DNA of 64,000 nt from Sphaerulina vaccinii (taxonomy: Eukaryota; Ascomycota; Dothideomycetes; Mycosphaerellales; Mycosphaerellaceae), in the NCBI GenBank assembly GCA_022570795.1, contig JAKUDP010000010.1, positions 1,612,001 through 1,676,000 on the forward strand, read 5' to 3'. The first letter of the stretch is position 1. Each line of letters opens with the position of its first letter. The notes beneath the pieces are model-generated. The model was not told the DNA's origin, did no database searches, and was given only the letters and a program-made list of their open reading frames with translations. Positions 30,132 to 38,690 of the stretch are shown piece by piece. A program made the translations under genes and the position numbers.

Positions 30132-32205
30132 ATGATGAGCCTTGCGCGACCCATGAGCCGTACCATCCAGGACTACCGATATGAGCGCTTGCGCGACAGA
30201 AAGAACGGCATTCGTCTTGCAAGAATCAAGCCAGGCGCTGGCAGGACGAGAATTGCCATTGACTTAGTGGAATCATGGCTGGCGGCTCCTGGTCAACAAC
30301 CAAACGAGGAATACCAGGCCCTCTCGTACACCTGGGGTGATCTATTGTGTACAAAGACAATCCTTTGCAACGACAGACCTCTGGCTGTGACCGAGAACTT
30401 GCTCGATGCACTCCAGCGCTTTCGCGACCCAGACAATATTGTCACTCTATGGATTGACCAAATCTGCATCTGGCAGGACAATCCACAGGAGAAGAACAGC
30501 CAAGTCAAAATGATGAAGCGGATATACATTGGCGCACGAAAAGTCCTGGTTTGGCTTGGAGATCACGACGGCGATCCGCAGACGGGCATGGCACTCGCTG
30601 AGCAGCTGCGCCGTCTATGTGCCAGTAATCAAGGCAGAAATGATCCCTCCTTGCTGGACTCTCCCGGCCTTCCACGGCGAGGTGACAGGAAGTGGAGAGC
30701 GCTCGCTGCTGTCCTTGATCGACCATGGTTCCACCGCACCTGGGTCGTCCAGGAGGTGTGTATGAACGATGATGTCGAGCTGATCTTAGGTGGCAATGTA
30801 CTACAATGGAACGATCTGGAGGCCATCGTTCGCCTACTCAATGGCCCTCCTTCTGCCAATTGGCATCATGATCCGAGCACCAGTGCGTGGGAGCTGCCAT
30901 TCTCGCGAATCAATCGTATCAGGCAGAGGCATCTGCAGTCGACAACCGCTATCGACATGGTTGCCGAACCCAGCACTTATGAACCCTCCTGGGATCGTGA
31001 ACAAGCGATCGACATGGATCTGCTTGATCTGCTATTGATGTCTCGTCATCTCGGTGCTTCAAAACCTCAGGACAAGCTATACGCGTTATTAGGTCTCAGT
31101 AATCACGACAACGAGCCGGACTATAGCTGTAGTTCAGAACATATCTTCACCGAGTTTGCAAGACACATTGCTGGCGAAGTGACAAGACTTGCGGTGGCGA
31201 CCGGAGACAGCTTCAGAATCCACAGCGCGACCAAAGAAGCAAGGCAAGCCCTTACATTGTTGTCGTGTTCTGGTTATCACAACAAGATGTCAAACTTGCA
31301 AACCTGGGTGCCGGACTGGACCACTGATCTTTTGTCCCGACCTCTGGTCTTCGACTCTCGATTCTGCGCTGGAGGAGACGAGCTTGAAATTGACTGGAAA
31401 CTCGAGACTGGGCTTCTTCAGTTACACGGCAAGCTGCTAGACACAGTCAGCATAGCAGGAACCGTATGCCTTGAGACCAGTGCCGCCATAGATGCTCGTG
31501 ACGCTATTGATCGCTGGTGGAGTGAAGCCAAAGGAATTGCAAACGCCAGAATTGTACAGTCACCTGGTAGTACGGCAAGAGTCGATGCGTTCAATGGTTT
31601 ACAACGCGACCTCGGTTTGTGCAGTGAGTTCTCCTGCTCTTTTGTAACCATTCTCACATCCAGTTGCAATCACTGCGGCTTGCGAGCGAACCTCGTACTC
31701 ACACAGAACTGCTCTGTGCATCCAAGAAAGACTACGCATCGAAGGGCCTGCACAAGGAGTGGTTGCAGATGGCCACGAAGATGGTCATATACGTCCTCGA
31801 ACTGACTGAGAAGTAGAACATGGCTACTACAAAGGCGAACATGCGCTGCCGAGTGTTAACACTGACCAGAACAAGCCCAGACGGAGGCGCAGCCTTATAG
31901 ACGAGCACGATCTGGCCGAGGAACTCGACGATCCTCACAATGCACGACTAACTCTCACACTAGGACCAACACGTGGCAGAGTGTTCTTTTCCACTTGAAA
32001 TGGGTACATCGGTCTTGCACCATATGGAACAATGGAAGGCGACCTTGTCTATATTGTCGTAGGCTCAAGTGTGCCATTCGTTGTCCGGCCCCACGTGGAC
32101 GGTGTCTTCACTCTGATCGGAGAGGCCTATGCACAAGGCATCATGCAGGGCGAGGCATTGCAGATGGACGACTGGACTGCTCCACACGCTATATACCTTC
32201 GATGA
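30132..32205 (+). pseudogene. HET-domain (heterokaryon incompatibility) gene disrupted by in-frame TGA codons
   Basis: Exon 1 (30132-31623) encodes a complete HET domain: EYQALSYTWGD (block 1), LWIDQICIWQDNPQEKNSQV with ARKVLVWLGD (block 2) and RPWFHRTWVVQEV (block 3), then a helical region with SKPQDKLYALLGL. A 40-base intron (GTGAGT...CAG, ending 31663) leads into a second exon. The typical HET C-terminus (NGYIGLAPYGTMEGDLVYI... to GEAYAQGIMQGEAL) is present at about 31,999-32,150 in that frame and ends at TGA 32203-32205. Two in-frame TGA codons interrupt this exon, at 31807-31809 and 31996-31998. A longer intron (31624 to 31816) could remove the first but not the second. A truncated product keeping the HET domain may still be made. 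HET proteins trigger cell death on non-self fusion. Confidence 0.75.
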
Positions 32206-32705
32206 ACCTCCTGGACTTGGGATTCCGTCGCCATGCCCACAGTACTGCTCCAGCAATCGCATACAAGACAGTTGCTTCGAGGACAATGCAGATTCGCGAT
32301 GTTGGCAGGGCAAACTATTCTGACAGAGCGATCTGTCAGCGTAGGCCACAAGCGCTTACGCCAAGACCATGTCCCGACCAGCGCAAGCAGAAGCAGTCGG
32401 AGACTGTTTGCGATTCTGCTGCGCAAGTTCCGTGAAGGAGAGTGCCAGCAGAATGCAGATGGTATGGAGGGGCGATGTTGTGAATCTGGAGCTGAGCTGC
32501 CAGTCCAGCACAAGATATGACGACATGGGCGAGAAAAGCCGAACGATTGCCGTCTTAGAAATCATTCGAAGCCATTGAAGTGCAAGATAGCAAATGCTGT
32601 GGCCCGTCTTGCCAGTATAAGGTGTTCAGTTTCCTTCATCTTCTTCAGCACTTCGATTTCTTTCATTCGACCATTTCTTCTCCGACTCACGACGAAACTG
32701 CAATC
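32206..32705. other. Intergenic region upstream of the Old Yellow Enzyme gene
   Basis: About 500 bases with only short, unsupported frames. The last 100 bases are CT-rich, ending in TGCAATCATG at the start codon, as expected for a fungal core promoter and leader. Confidence 0.4.
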
Positions 32706-34077
32706 ATGTCGACTTCCCACCACAACACCACGGACAAGCCAGCTCAGACGAAGCAAGCAGACGATCTAATCAACCATGCTGCACCTGGCATCTCATACTT
32801 TACGCCTCTCCAGGATCCACCTGCTGGTACAGCACTTCTAGTTGATGACCAGAAAGATGTGCCTAAGTTGTTCAAGCCAATTAAGATTCGTGGTGTGACA
32901 CTTCAAAACCGCATCATGTTAAGCCCTCTGTGCCAGTACAGTGCAGAGGATGGTCACTACACAATGGTAAGTACAAGCATACCGGTCCTCACTACAAAAC
33001 TGACTGTCTCTGCAGTGGCACAAGACCCACATTGGTGGCATTGTACAACGTGGTCCAGGTTTGACATGCATTGAGGCGACTGGAGTACAAGCCAGAGGCC
33101 GCATCACACCGGAGGACGTCGGACTATGGAAAGACTCGCAGATCGAACCCATCAAGGAAGTTGTCGAGTTCGCTCACAGCCAGAATCAACACATCATGAT
33201 CCAGCTCGCACATGCTGGGCGTAAAGCATCGACTGTTGCTCCCTGGTTGAGCTCTGGAGATGTCGCTGGCAAGGATAAGAACGGCTGGCCAGATGATGTA
33301 TGGGCTCCATCAGCAATTCCATGGAACGAGAACCATGCGCAGCCAAAGGAGATGACGCTCGAAGATATCGCTACTTTCAAAAAGGACTTCAACGATGCCG
33401 TCAAGCGTTCTCTTAAGGCAGGCTTCGACATCATCGAGATCCACAACGCGCATGGCTATCTCCTGCACTCGTTCTTAAGCCCTGTGAGCAACCAGCGAAC
33501 AGACAAGTATGGTGGCAGCTTCGAGAACCGAACACGACTCACACTTGAGGTGGTGGAGGAAACACGTGCAACCATTCCAAAGGACATGCCTCTCTTTCTG
33601 CGTATCTCAGCCACTGACTGGCTGGAGGAGCAGAAGGATATCCCAGAGTCGTGGACTTCAGACGACACTGCCAAGCTTGCTCCACTACTTGCGGAACGCG
33701 GTGTCGATTTGCTCGATGTCTCATCTGGTGGCAACCACCCCAAGCAGCATCCACACGCTAAGCCTGCATACCAAGCTCCTTTCGCCATCCAGGCTAAGAA
33801 GGCTGTTGGGAATAAGATGGCTGTGGGCTCTGTTGGAAGTATTGAGACTGCGGAACTCGCAAACGAGTTGCTCGAAAAGGAAGGCCTTGACCTTGTCATT
33901 GTCGGACGTGGTTTCCAGAAGAACCCTGGACTGGTGTTCAAGTGGGCAGATGACTTGGGCGTGCAAGTCAACATGCCGAACCAGATTCGCTGGGGCTTTG
34001 GTGGTCGAGGCAAGAAGGCTGGCAAGCCCACGCTAAATGTTCCAGAGTTGATTGAGGAGTTCCCTGGTACGAAATGA
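32706..34077 (+). CDS. NADH:flavin oxidoreductase, Old Yellow Enzyme family (YqjM-like)
   Basis: FMN-dependent ene-reductase that reduces activated C=C bonds using NAD(P)H. Exons 32706-32966 and 33016-34077 are joined by a 49-base intron (GTAAGT...TGCAG) in phase 0, giving 440 residues. The N-terminal barrel start LFKPIKIRGVTLQNRIMLSPLCQYSA is typical, with the cysteine of SPLCQYS that tunes the flavin in YqjM-type enzymes. The substrate-binding pair is H230-x-x-H233 in IHNAHGYLLHSFLSP. NQRTDKYGGSFENRTR and the phosphate-binding GSVGS and VGRGFQKNP blocks follow. It ends ...EEFPGTK. The natural substrate is unknown; in fungi such enzymes deal with enals and enones or act in secondary metabolism. 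The frame is intact. Confidence 0.92.
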
Positions 34078-34481
34078 GGAAGTCTGATATCGGCTGTGCA
34101 ATGATCTACAACGATGAGCCGGGAGTTCATGAGTCACGAAAGAAGGCGAAATGCATAAATAGAACCTACAATATATATCATCACCTATGCATCTCAAGAC
34201 ATCTCAATCGGCCGTTGATGTATCTGTTGGTCTGCAAGTGCCTGACATAATGCTGCTATGCGTACTCACGTCTTTGGTGCACATCACTGACAAGAAGCAA
34301 AAGAACTTGTTCGTCAGAAGTGAAGTCGTGAGGCCTTAGGATCTACTGCAGGCGACAAGCAAGAGCAAGAAAGCAAAAAAAGAAATCAAGGAGATCAAAA
34401 GAATCCCATTTCTCTGTAAAGAGTGCAAAAGGATGGTCGACCACACTGAAGTGGAAGCGGTAGAACACCAGACATGTTGTG
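34078..34481. other. Intergenic spacer, A-rich around 34,374
   Basis: About 400 bases holding the 3' end of the Old Yellow Enzyme gene and the sequence downstream of the tRNA gene (which reads leftward). A four-T run in tRNA sense lies at about 34,428-34,431 and a longer one at about 34,374-34,381; these are the first candidates for RNA polymerase III stops after the tRNA. Confidence 0.4.
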
Positions 34482-34503
34482 TGGTCCCTAAGGGGGTCGA
34501 ACC

Positions 34504-34559
34504 CTGATGAATTGATCAGTATGATGTGCGGTCACATGGTAATAATAGTGATGTCTTAC
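34504..34559 (-). other. GT-AG intron-like insertion in the T stem of tRNA-Ile
   Basis: Fifty-six bases beginning GTAAGACA and ending TTCATCAG, with TACTGATC as a possible branch site. It ends exactly at the first G of box B (GGTTCGACCCC), leaving box B intact. Confidence 0.75.
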
Positions 34560-34573
34560 CTCGACCTTGGCGT

Positions 34574-34592
34574 TATCAGGCATGTGAAGCCA
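34574..34592 (-). other. Canonical anticodon-loop intron of tRNA-Ile
   Basis: Nineteen bases (TGGCTTCACATGCCTGATA) between tRNA positions 37 and 38, the place used by nuclear tRNA introns removed by the tRNA splicing endonuclease. It contains a small GGC/GCC hairpin. Confidence 0.8.
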
Positions 34593-34619
34593 TATTAGCA
34601 CCACGCTCTAACCAACTGA

Positions 34620-34669
34620 CTATAATGATGTTAGTCATGATCAGAGGGAAGGCTGTTGACGCTGCTTAC
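34620..34669 (-). other. GT-AG intron-like insertion in the D stem of tRNA-Ile
   Basis: Fifty bases beginning GTAAGCAG and ending ATTATAG, with a GACTAAC branch-like motif about 16 bases before the end. It splits box A of the internal promoter. Length and motifs match the short protein-gene introns in this window. Confidence 0.75.
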
Positions 34670-34680
34670 GCTAAGGAACC

Positions 34681-35549
34681 TGTTGTGATTGGTGTAGAGT
34701 AGGCTTTGTGGTCAAATATGTGAGCTCAATGCAGGCCCACGGCGATTTCGTGGATCAGCGTTTGGACTTGGCAGTAGACACTGCATTCTATGATCAATAG
34801 TGTCAAGAACGTAAATACAAGTGTAAGGTTGATTGTGTGTTAGGCATTCATTCATTCTTTCATCGGAGTAGCTAATATAGCGCTTCGAGCATGAGCGTAT
34901 TCCTACAGATTCCTTCAACGTATTTCGTGTCATCAATTTCATTCCATCATATTCCCTTTCAACATATCTCTCGTATCATCATACTTCATCTTATCATATT
35001 CGTTTCGCCACAGTCTGTCCAACTCGTCACATGCATTGGTTATTGCTGTTCTGTTGCTGATTTTGAGTCGTCTTCTTGTCTCCAGTTCTGTCATTGCGTC
35101 TTCTTCATAGCTGTAAGGCTCTTGGCTTTGCCTTATAGCGAAGAGCGCGACGAGAGCGACGATCGTTCTTACAGTCTGTGCCGTTCTGGAAGCGGCAAAT
35201 GTACCTCGATCTGCTTGGTGTGTTGTGTGATTCACTCGCTCTGCTTCCCAGGTTCGAGGTCGATTGGTGACAGCCATAGGGTTTCGATCCGTTTGGCATG
35301 GCTCTCGTACAGTAATGGAGTTCGATCAGCTTCATCGGCGACTTGTTCGACCGGCTTTACTTGCGTGTGAGGGTACGCAGTTAGCTCTCGTTCATCGATA
35401 TGGGTAGGTGATTCAGACACACGAATCTGGTAGGTCGAACCCTGCTCTCCAGAAACGAGATCGATCGACGGTACTCATGGGGTTTGGAACCGCGTGGCGT
35501 GGTGCTTGTGTACACGGCGAGATCACACGTTGGCCTGGATAACGAGCGC
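34681..35549. other. Intergenic region with a diverged 60-70 bp direct repeat
   Basis: About 870 bases without a supported gene. Two diverged copies of a segment lie at about 35,250-35,320 and 35,450-35,520; their minus-strand translations share a GSKP(Y/H)-type core. The region also has several ATCATA/ATTTCAT-type short repeats at 34,930-35,000. No tRNA fold was found around the box-B-like string near 35,435. Confidence 0.35.
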
Positions 35550-36719
35550 TCACACTGACAATGCAAATCGCTGCTCCTGAAGTGCCCTCGTTACACGTGA
35601 GGCATTTCGGAGCGAGTCGATAAGGTCGCCGGGGTGAGTTCTAGGCTTGATCGTGAGTGCTGCAGTCCACATGTATCCTGCTGGCAGGATGGACTTTGCT
35701 GCCAACCTCAAGGCTTGCTTGTCGGTACTCCAGTCTCTGATGCCATGCTCCGGTATGCCGAGCATCTTGGGCATCTGCAGAGCGTCTTGGTCGCTGCCAG
35801 TATCCAGAGATTGCCAGAAGTCGTCTCGGAAGAGCTTCTGAAGCCACACAAAGGATACGCGCCAGATGTTGCGGACAGGCTTCACTTTACGTCGAACCGA
35901 TGCCTTATCTCCATAGTGGTCAACCGTAGGTGCATCTGGCCAGTCGCGCAGGACGATCGCGGAGCCGAAGGTGTGACTCTCGCTCGTGCTGTAACAGAAG
36001 TGCTCGTGCTTCACATCTTCCTGCTTGACTGTGCGCGTGTCCACAATGCCTCCCCAGAGACGGCTCTCCAGCTCGTATCCAATCTCTGAGCAGTGAGAGC
36101 TACATCCGAGATGTCCATTTCCGCCGGCGTTAGTCGACATCTGCATGTCTTCTGGGACAGCAGCAAGTACCGCGGCGTGGGCTAACTCGTGCAGAATGGT
36201 ACTCGCCACCTGGAAGTTGTGGTACAAGGATTTCAAAGGATTCTCCTTGACTCCTTTCCGCCCAAGTCGCTCTAAATAAGAGCTGTTGATGCCAATCTGG
36301 CAGCCAAAGCCTGGTAACTTGGTCATCTTGCGGTCGGAACAATAGGTGGTTCTCGCAGCAGGGTTACCAGGTGTAGCTGGAATGACATAAAAAGTGGTCC
36401 AGTCCAACATTTCCTCCAGCTTGCACCTCGTGTCATCTATTTCTTGAGCATTTAAAGTTTTCTGGGGCTCTCTGAATCGTACCGATATATTCTTGTTGCC
36501 ACGTGGTGGAGATGGTGAGCATGGTGTGAGTGGTCCAGAGAGAATCGCGTGCCAAATTGGCAGACTTTGCTCTAGAGTTCGGGATACCAATCGGAAGGCC
36601 TGGTTGGCGTACTTGTGGCTGTGGTCATCTTCCCACCTATACTTCAGGAAAGCGGGTATGTCGTTGGTGAGAATGGGTCCCGACAAGCCAGAAAGACGCT
36701 CTTCGTCGAAAAATGCCAT
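35550..36719 (-). CDS. Putative zinc metallopeptidase-like protein with HELAH motif
   Basis: A 389-residue frame with H177-E-L-A-H181 (VASTILHELAHAA), the HExxH zinc-binding and catalytic motif. GYELESRLWGG downstream may provide a third ligand in the manner of family-specific extended motifs. HEFCYSTSE-like and DFWQSLD segments follow. Several cysteines (CSDRK, GCQIG, GCSSHCSE) may form bonds. I do not recognise a named peptidase family; such orphan HExxH proteins are common in plant-associated ascomycetes. The start is uncertain: 36719 is the first ATG in frame, but the frame stays open upstream to about 36,910 with plausible coding content (FREPAPDYAY...), so a spliced upstream exon could carry the true start. 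No signal peptide is seen at the chosen start. Confidence 0.6.
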   Translation of the reverse strand: MAFFDEERLSGLSGPILTNDIPAFLKYRWEDDHSHKYANQAFRLVSRTLEQSLPIWHAILSGPLTPCSPSPPRGNKNISVRFREPQKTLNAQEIDDTRCKLEEMLDWTTFYVIPATPGNPAARTTYCSDRKMTKLPGFGCQIGINSSYLERLGRKGVKENPLKSLYHNFQVASTILHELAHAAVLAAVPEDMQMSTNAGGNGHLGCSSHCSEIGYELESRLWGGIVDTRTVKQEDVKHEHFCYSTSESHTFGSAIVLRDWPDAPTVDHYGDKASVRRKVKPVRNIWRVSFVWLQKLFRDDFWQSLDTGSDQDALQMPKMLGIPEHGIRDWSTDKQALRLAAKSILPAGYMWTAALTIKPRTHPGDLIDSLRNASRVTRALQEQRFALSV

Positions 36720-37645
36720 CCCGTTGCTAAAGGTAGCGCAGCTGGAAGGAATTTCTCGATCTATAATGTATGCTTGTGTATATTCTTGGACAGTGTCTCC
36801 GGTGTGTGTAGATGTATGTGAAACTGGCACAGAGCGATTGCTGTATGCGTAGTCGGGTGCTGGTTCGCGGAAATCAAGGTATAGCTTCGAGGCAGTAGTA
36901 TCTTGATAGAGAAAGAAGAAGTCAAGTCATACTGGACAGCAAAGATTGTTATATGCCAGAGCGGTGACTCAAAATGCAAGAAATATAAGTGAGTCTGAGT
37001 TACCATACTATAACATACGGTACACTCTAAGTCTTGAGTATTGATGCTTTGGCGGCAATTTAGCCAATGAGCTTTTCTGCTTGTCAGCATATAAACTTTG
37101 GCAGGAGACTTTCATCGAGGTCTGGGTCGTTGTATAGTGCTCACATAGCAACGTGCGATACCGATAAGATCTTTTCTTCTATGCGGTGGCCTGAACTGGT
37201 CAGACTCTTCATCCAGATGTAGCAGGAAAACTCACAATGCTGTCCTCGCTTTTGGGCCGACTCATGGCCAGACCTCAAAGGCCGAGCCTGAGGCGCAGAA
37301 GAGGCAGAAGAGCCTTCGAGCATATGGGATAGCAGAGAAGTCAATGGCTTCACCCTTTCGAAGCCATCGCGACCGAGACGTCCGTGAATATATCATATTG
37401 ACCACCCAGACCGATCAGACCGACCAGGACTGTAGACATAGTACCCCGTAGTACAGACCAAATTGTATCTTCCAAAGCAATCATAGGAAGCGTCTCGGTC
37501 GTTTATCTTGAGTTCCATCACATATCTGTTGGCTCTTCGGCCTCGTCGTCGTCGTCGATGAGGGTCGTGTGCGGTTCGTGATTCTAGATGAAGGAGGATA
37601 TTGCAGCTCTCCAAAGTCCAAATCGAGGTCACCTCCACGACAAGC
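36720..37645. other. Intergenic region, divergent promoters
   Basis: About 930 bases between the HExxH gene (minus) and the membrane protein gene (plus). The first 190 bases may be coding (see the HExxH gene). The rest has short frames only. (CGT/CGA)-type triplets lie near 37,547-37,560. Confidence 0.35.
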
Positions 37646-38431
37646 ATGTTGACCATCGTCTCTTGCTTCCATCGATACAACATTATTAGTCGGGTGTGCC
37701 TGATCACAACGGTCGACATGGTCGACATGTCTATGCTACAAGTACATCCGCGGGACAACAGAGAGGATCCACCAGCCAAGAGTGTAGTGGTGACGGTGCC
37801 CAGTGATTCAAGGTTACATCGTACAAATGTTTTGCCGCGAAAGGAGCTGGTCATCAACCACATTGATCTTACTGATATAGCCGAGAGTGAAGACCTCACG
37901 AATGAAAATGCTACGAATGCTACTCCACCAAGCACCGCATCAAGATCTAGGGCGCCTGAGATCTTAGCCAGTCTCGCATTTGCCTGCGTGGCGCACACCA
38001 TAACTTGGTGGGTGTGTCCAGGCACGAACGTGAATACCAAGTACGGGTTGTTCAGTGCCATACAGCTCCACTTAGTCGCCTATTTCCTGTCAAGATCAGC
38101 CCTGCCACCTCTAGGCCCTTTCAAACATCTGTTTGTCGGTATCCTGGAGTCAAGTTTTCTCATACCAGTCTGGATGTTTGGCTACTTCGAAGTGGCTATA
38201 TCTGTCGCTCGCAAGCAGGCTTCAGACGAAGACGGACCAAGTAACCTGCAGATACTGACCATAATCTTCTCCAACTGGACGATAATGATATGTCTTGGGA
38301 GGAGACTTAGCACAGAGGATGGTGCAGCAAACCTTGCGTCGCCAGTCATCTTCACCTGCCTGACTGGAGCGTATTATCTATGGCTTCCACACGATGCGTG
38401 GGCTGAAGTATATCAGATAAAACAGAGATAG
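37646..38431 (+). CDS. Hypothetical multi-pass membrane protein
   Basis: A 261-residue frame if ATG 37646 is used, or 237 residues from ATG 37718. After a polar N-terminal region with acidic and Ser/Thr/Asn residues, about five hydrophobic segments follow: ILASLAFACVAHTITWWVC; GLFSAIQLHLVAYFLSRSAL; LFVGILESSFLIPVWMFGYF; LQILTIIFSNWTIMICL; and VIFTCLTGAYYLWLPH. Topology suggests an integral membrane protein. I recognise no family and no transport motif. It is convergent with the downstream ligase gene, the two ends being 260 bases apart. The consistent hydrophobic segments and lack of stops favour a real gene, but the start is unsure. Confidence 0.5.
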   Translation: MLTIVSCFHRYNIISRVCLITTVDMVDMSMLQVHPRDNREDPPAKSVVVTVPSDSRLHRTNVLPRKELVINHIDLTDIAESEDLTNENATNATPPSTASRSRAPEILASLAFACVAHTITWWVCPGTNVNTKYGLFSAIQLHLVAYFLSRSALPPLGPFKHLFVGILESSFLIPVWMFGYFEVAISVARKQASDEDGPSNLQILTIIFSNWTIMICLGRRLSTEDGAANLASPVIFTCLTGAYYLWLPHDAWAEVYQIKQR

Positions 38432-38690
38432 GGAAGTCGATGCTTTGATGGAAAAGCAAGTGCTACGGCATCCACTGTCTTCACTCTTGAACTCTTCGTG
38501 TATATCGTCTGGAAGAGCTTTGTCACCGGGCACCCTGCTCATCTAATGAACTCTCTATTCTATGGTAGCTACGAGAACTCGTCCCATGACCCACCTTCGC
38601 TGCCGTAGCCAGAAGGCTGAGTTGTGAGAGAAATCACGTTCGCATGCCTTGGCTTACAAAAGCGAATCCTGCGCAAGATGGCTGCCATTT

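Larger units (their letters stand above)
34482..34680 (-). tRNA. tRNA-Ile (anticodon AAU) split by three introns, two of them GT-AG type
   Basis: On the minus strand the pieces 34680-34670, 34619-34593, 34573-34560 and 34503-34482 join into a 74-nt tRNA. The acceptor stem GGTTCCT/AGGGACC pairs throughout with one G-U, and the discriminator is A. The D stem is GCTC/GAGC, the anticodon stem TGGTG/CGCCA with loop CTAATAA, and the T stem GAGGG/CCCTT with loop TTCGACC. Intervening sequences: 34669-34620 (50 nt, between positions 11 and 12), 34592-34574 (19 nt, canonical site after position 37) and 34559-34504 (56 nt, between positions 51 and 52). The first and third start GTAAG, end AG, and hold GACTAAC and TACTGATC before the 3' end, like this genome's spliceosomal introns. 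Box A is interrupted; box B is whole. Decoding isoleucine AUU/AUC is expected if it is processed. Confidence 0.85.

Noticed and set aside
35425..35445. A GGTTCGACC string on the minus strand resembling box B of a second tRNA
   Set aside because: No acceptor, D or anticodon stem could be fitted around it, with or without introns.
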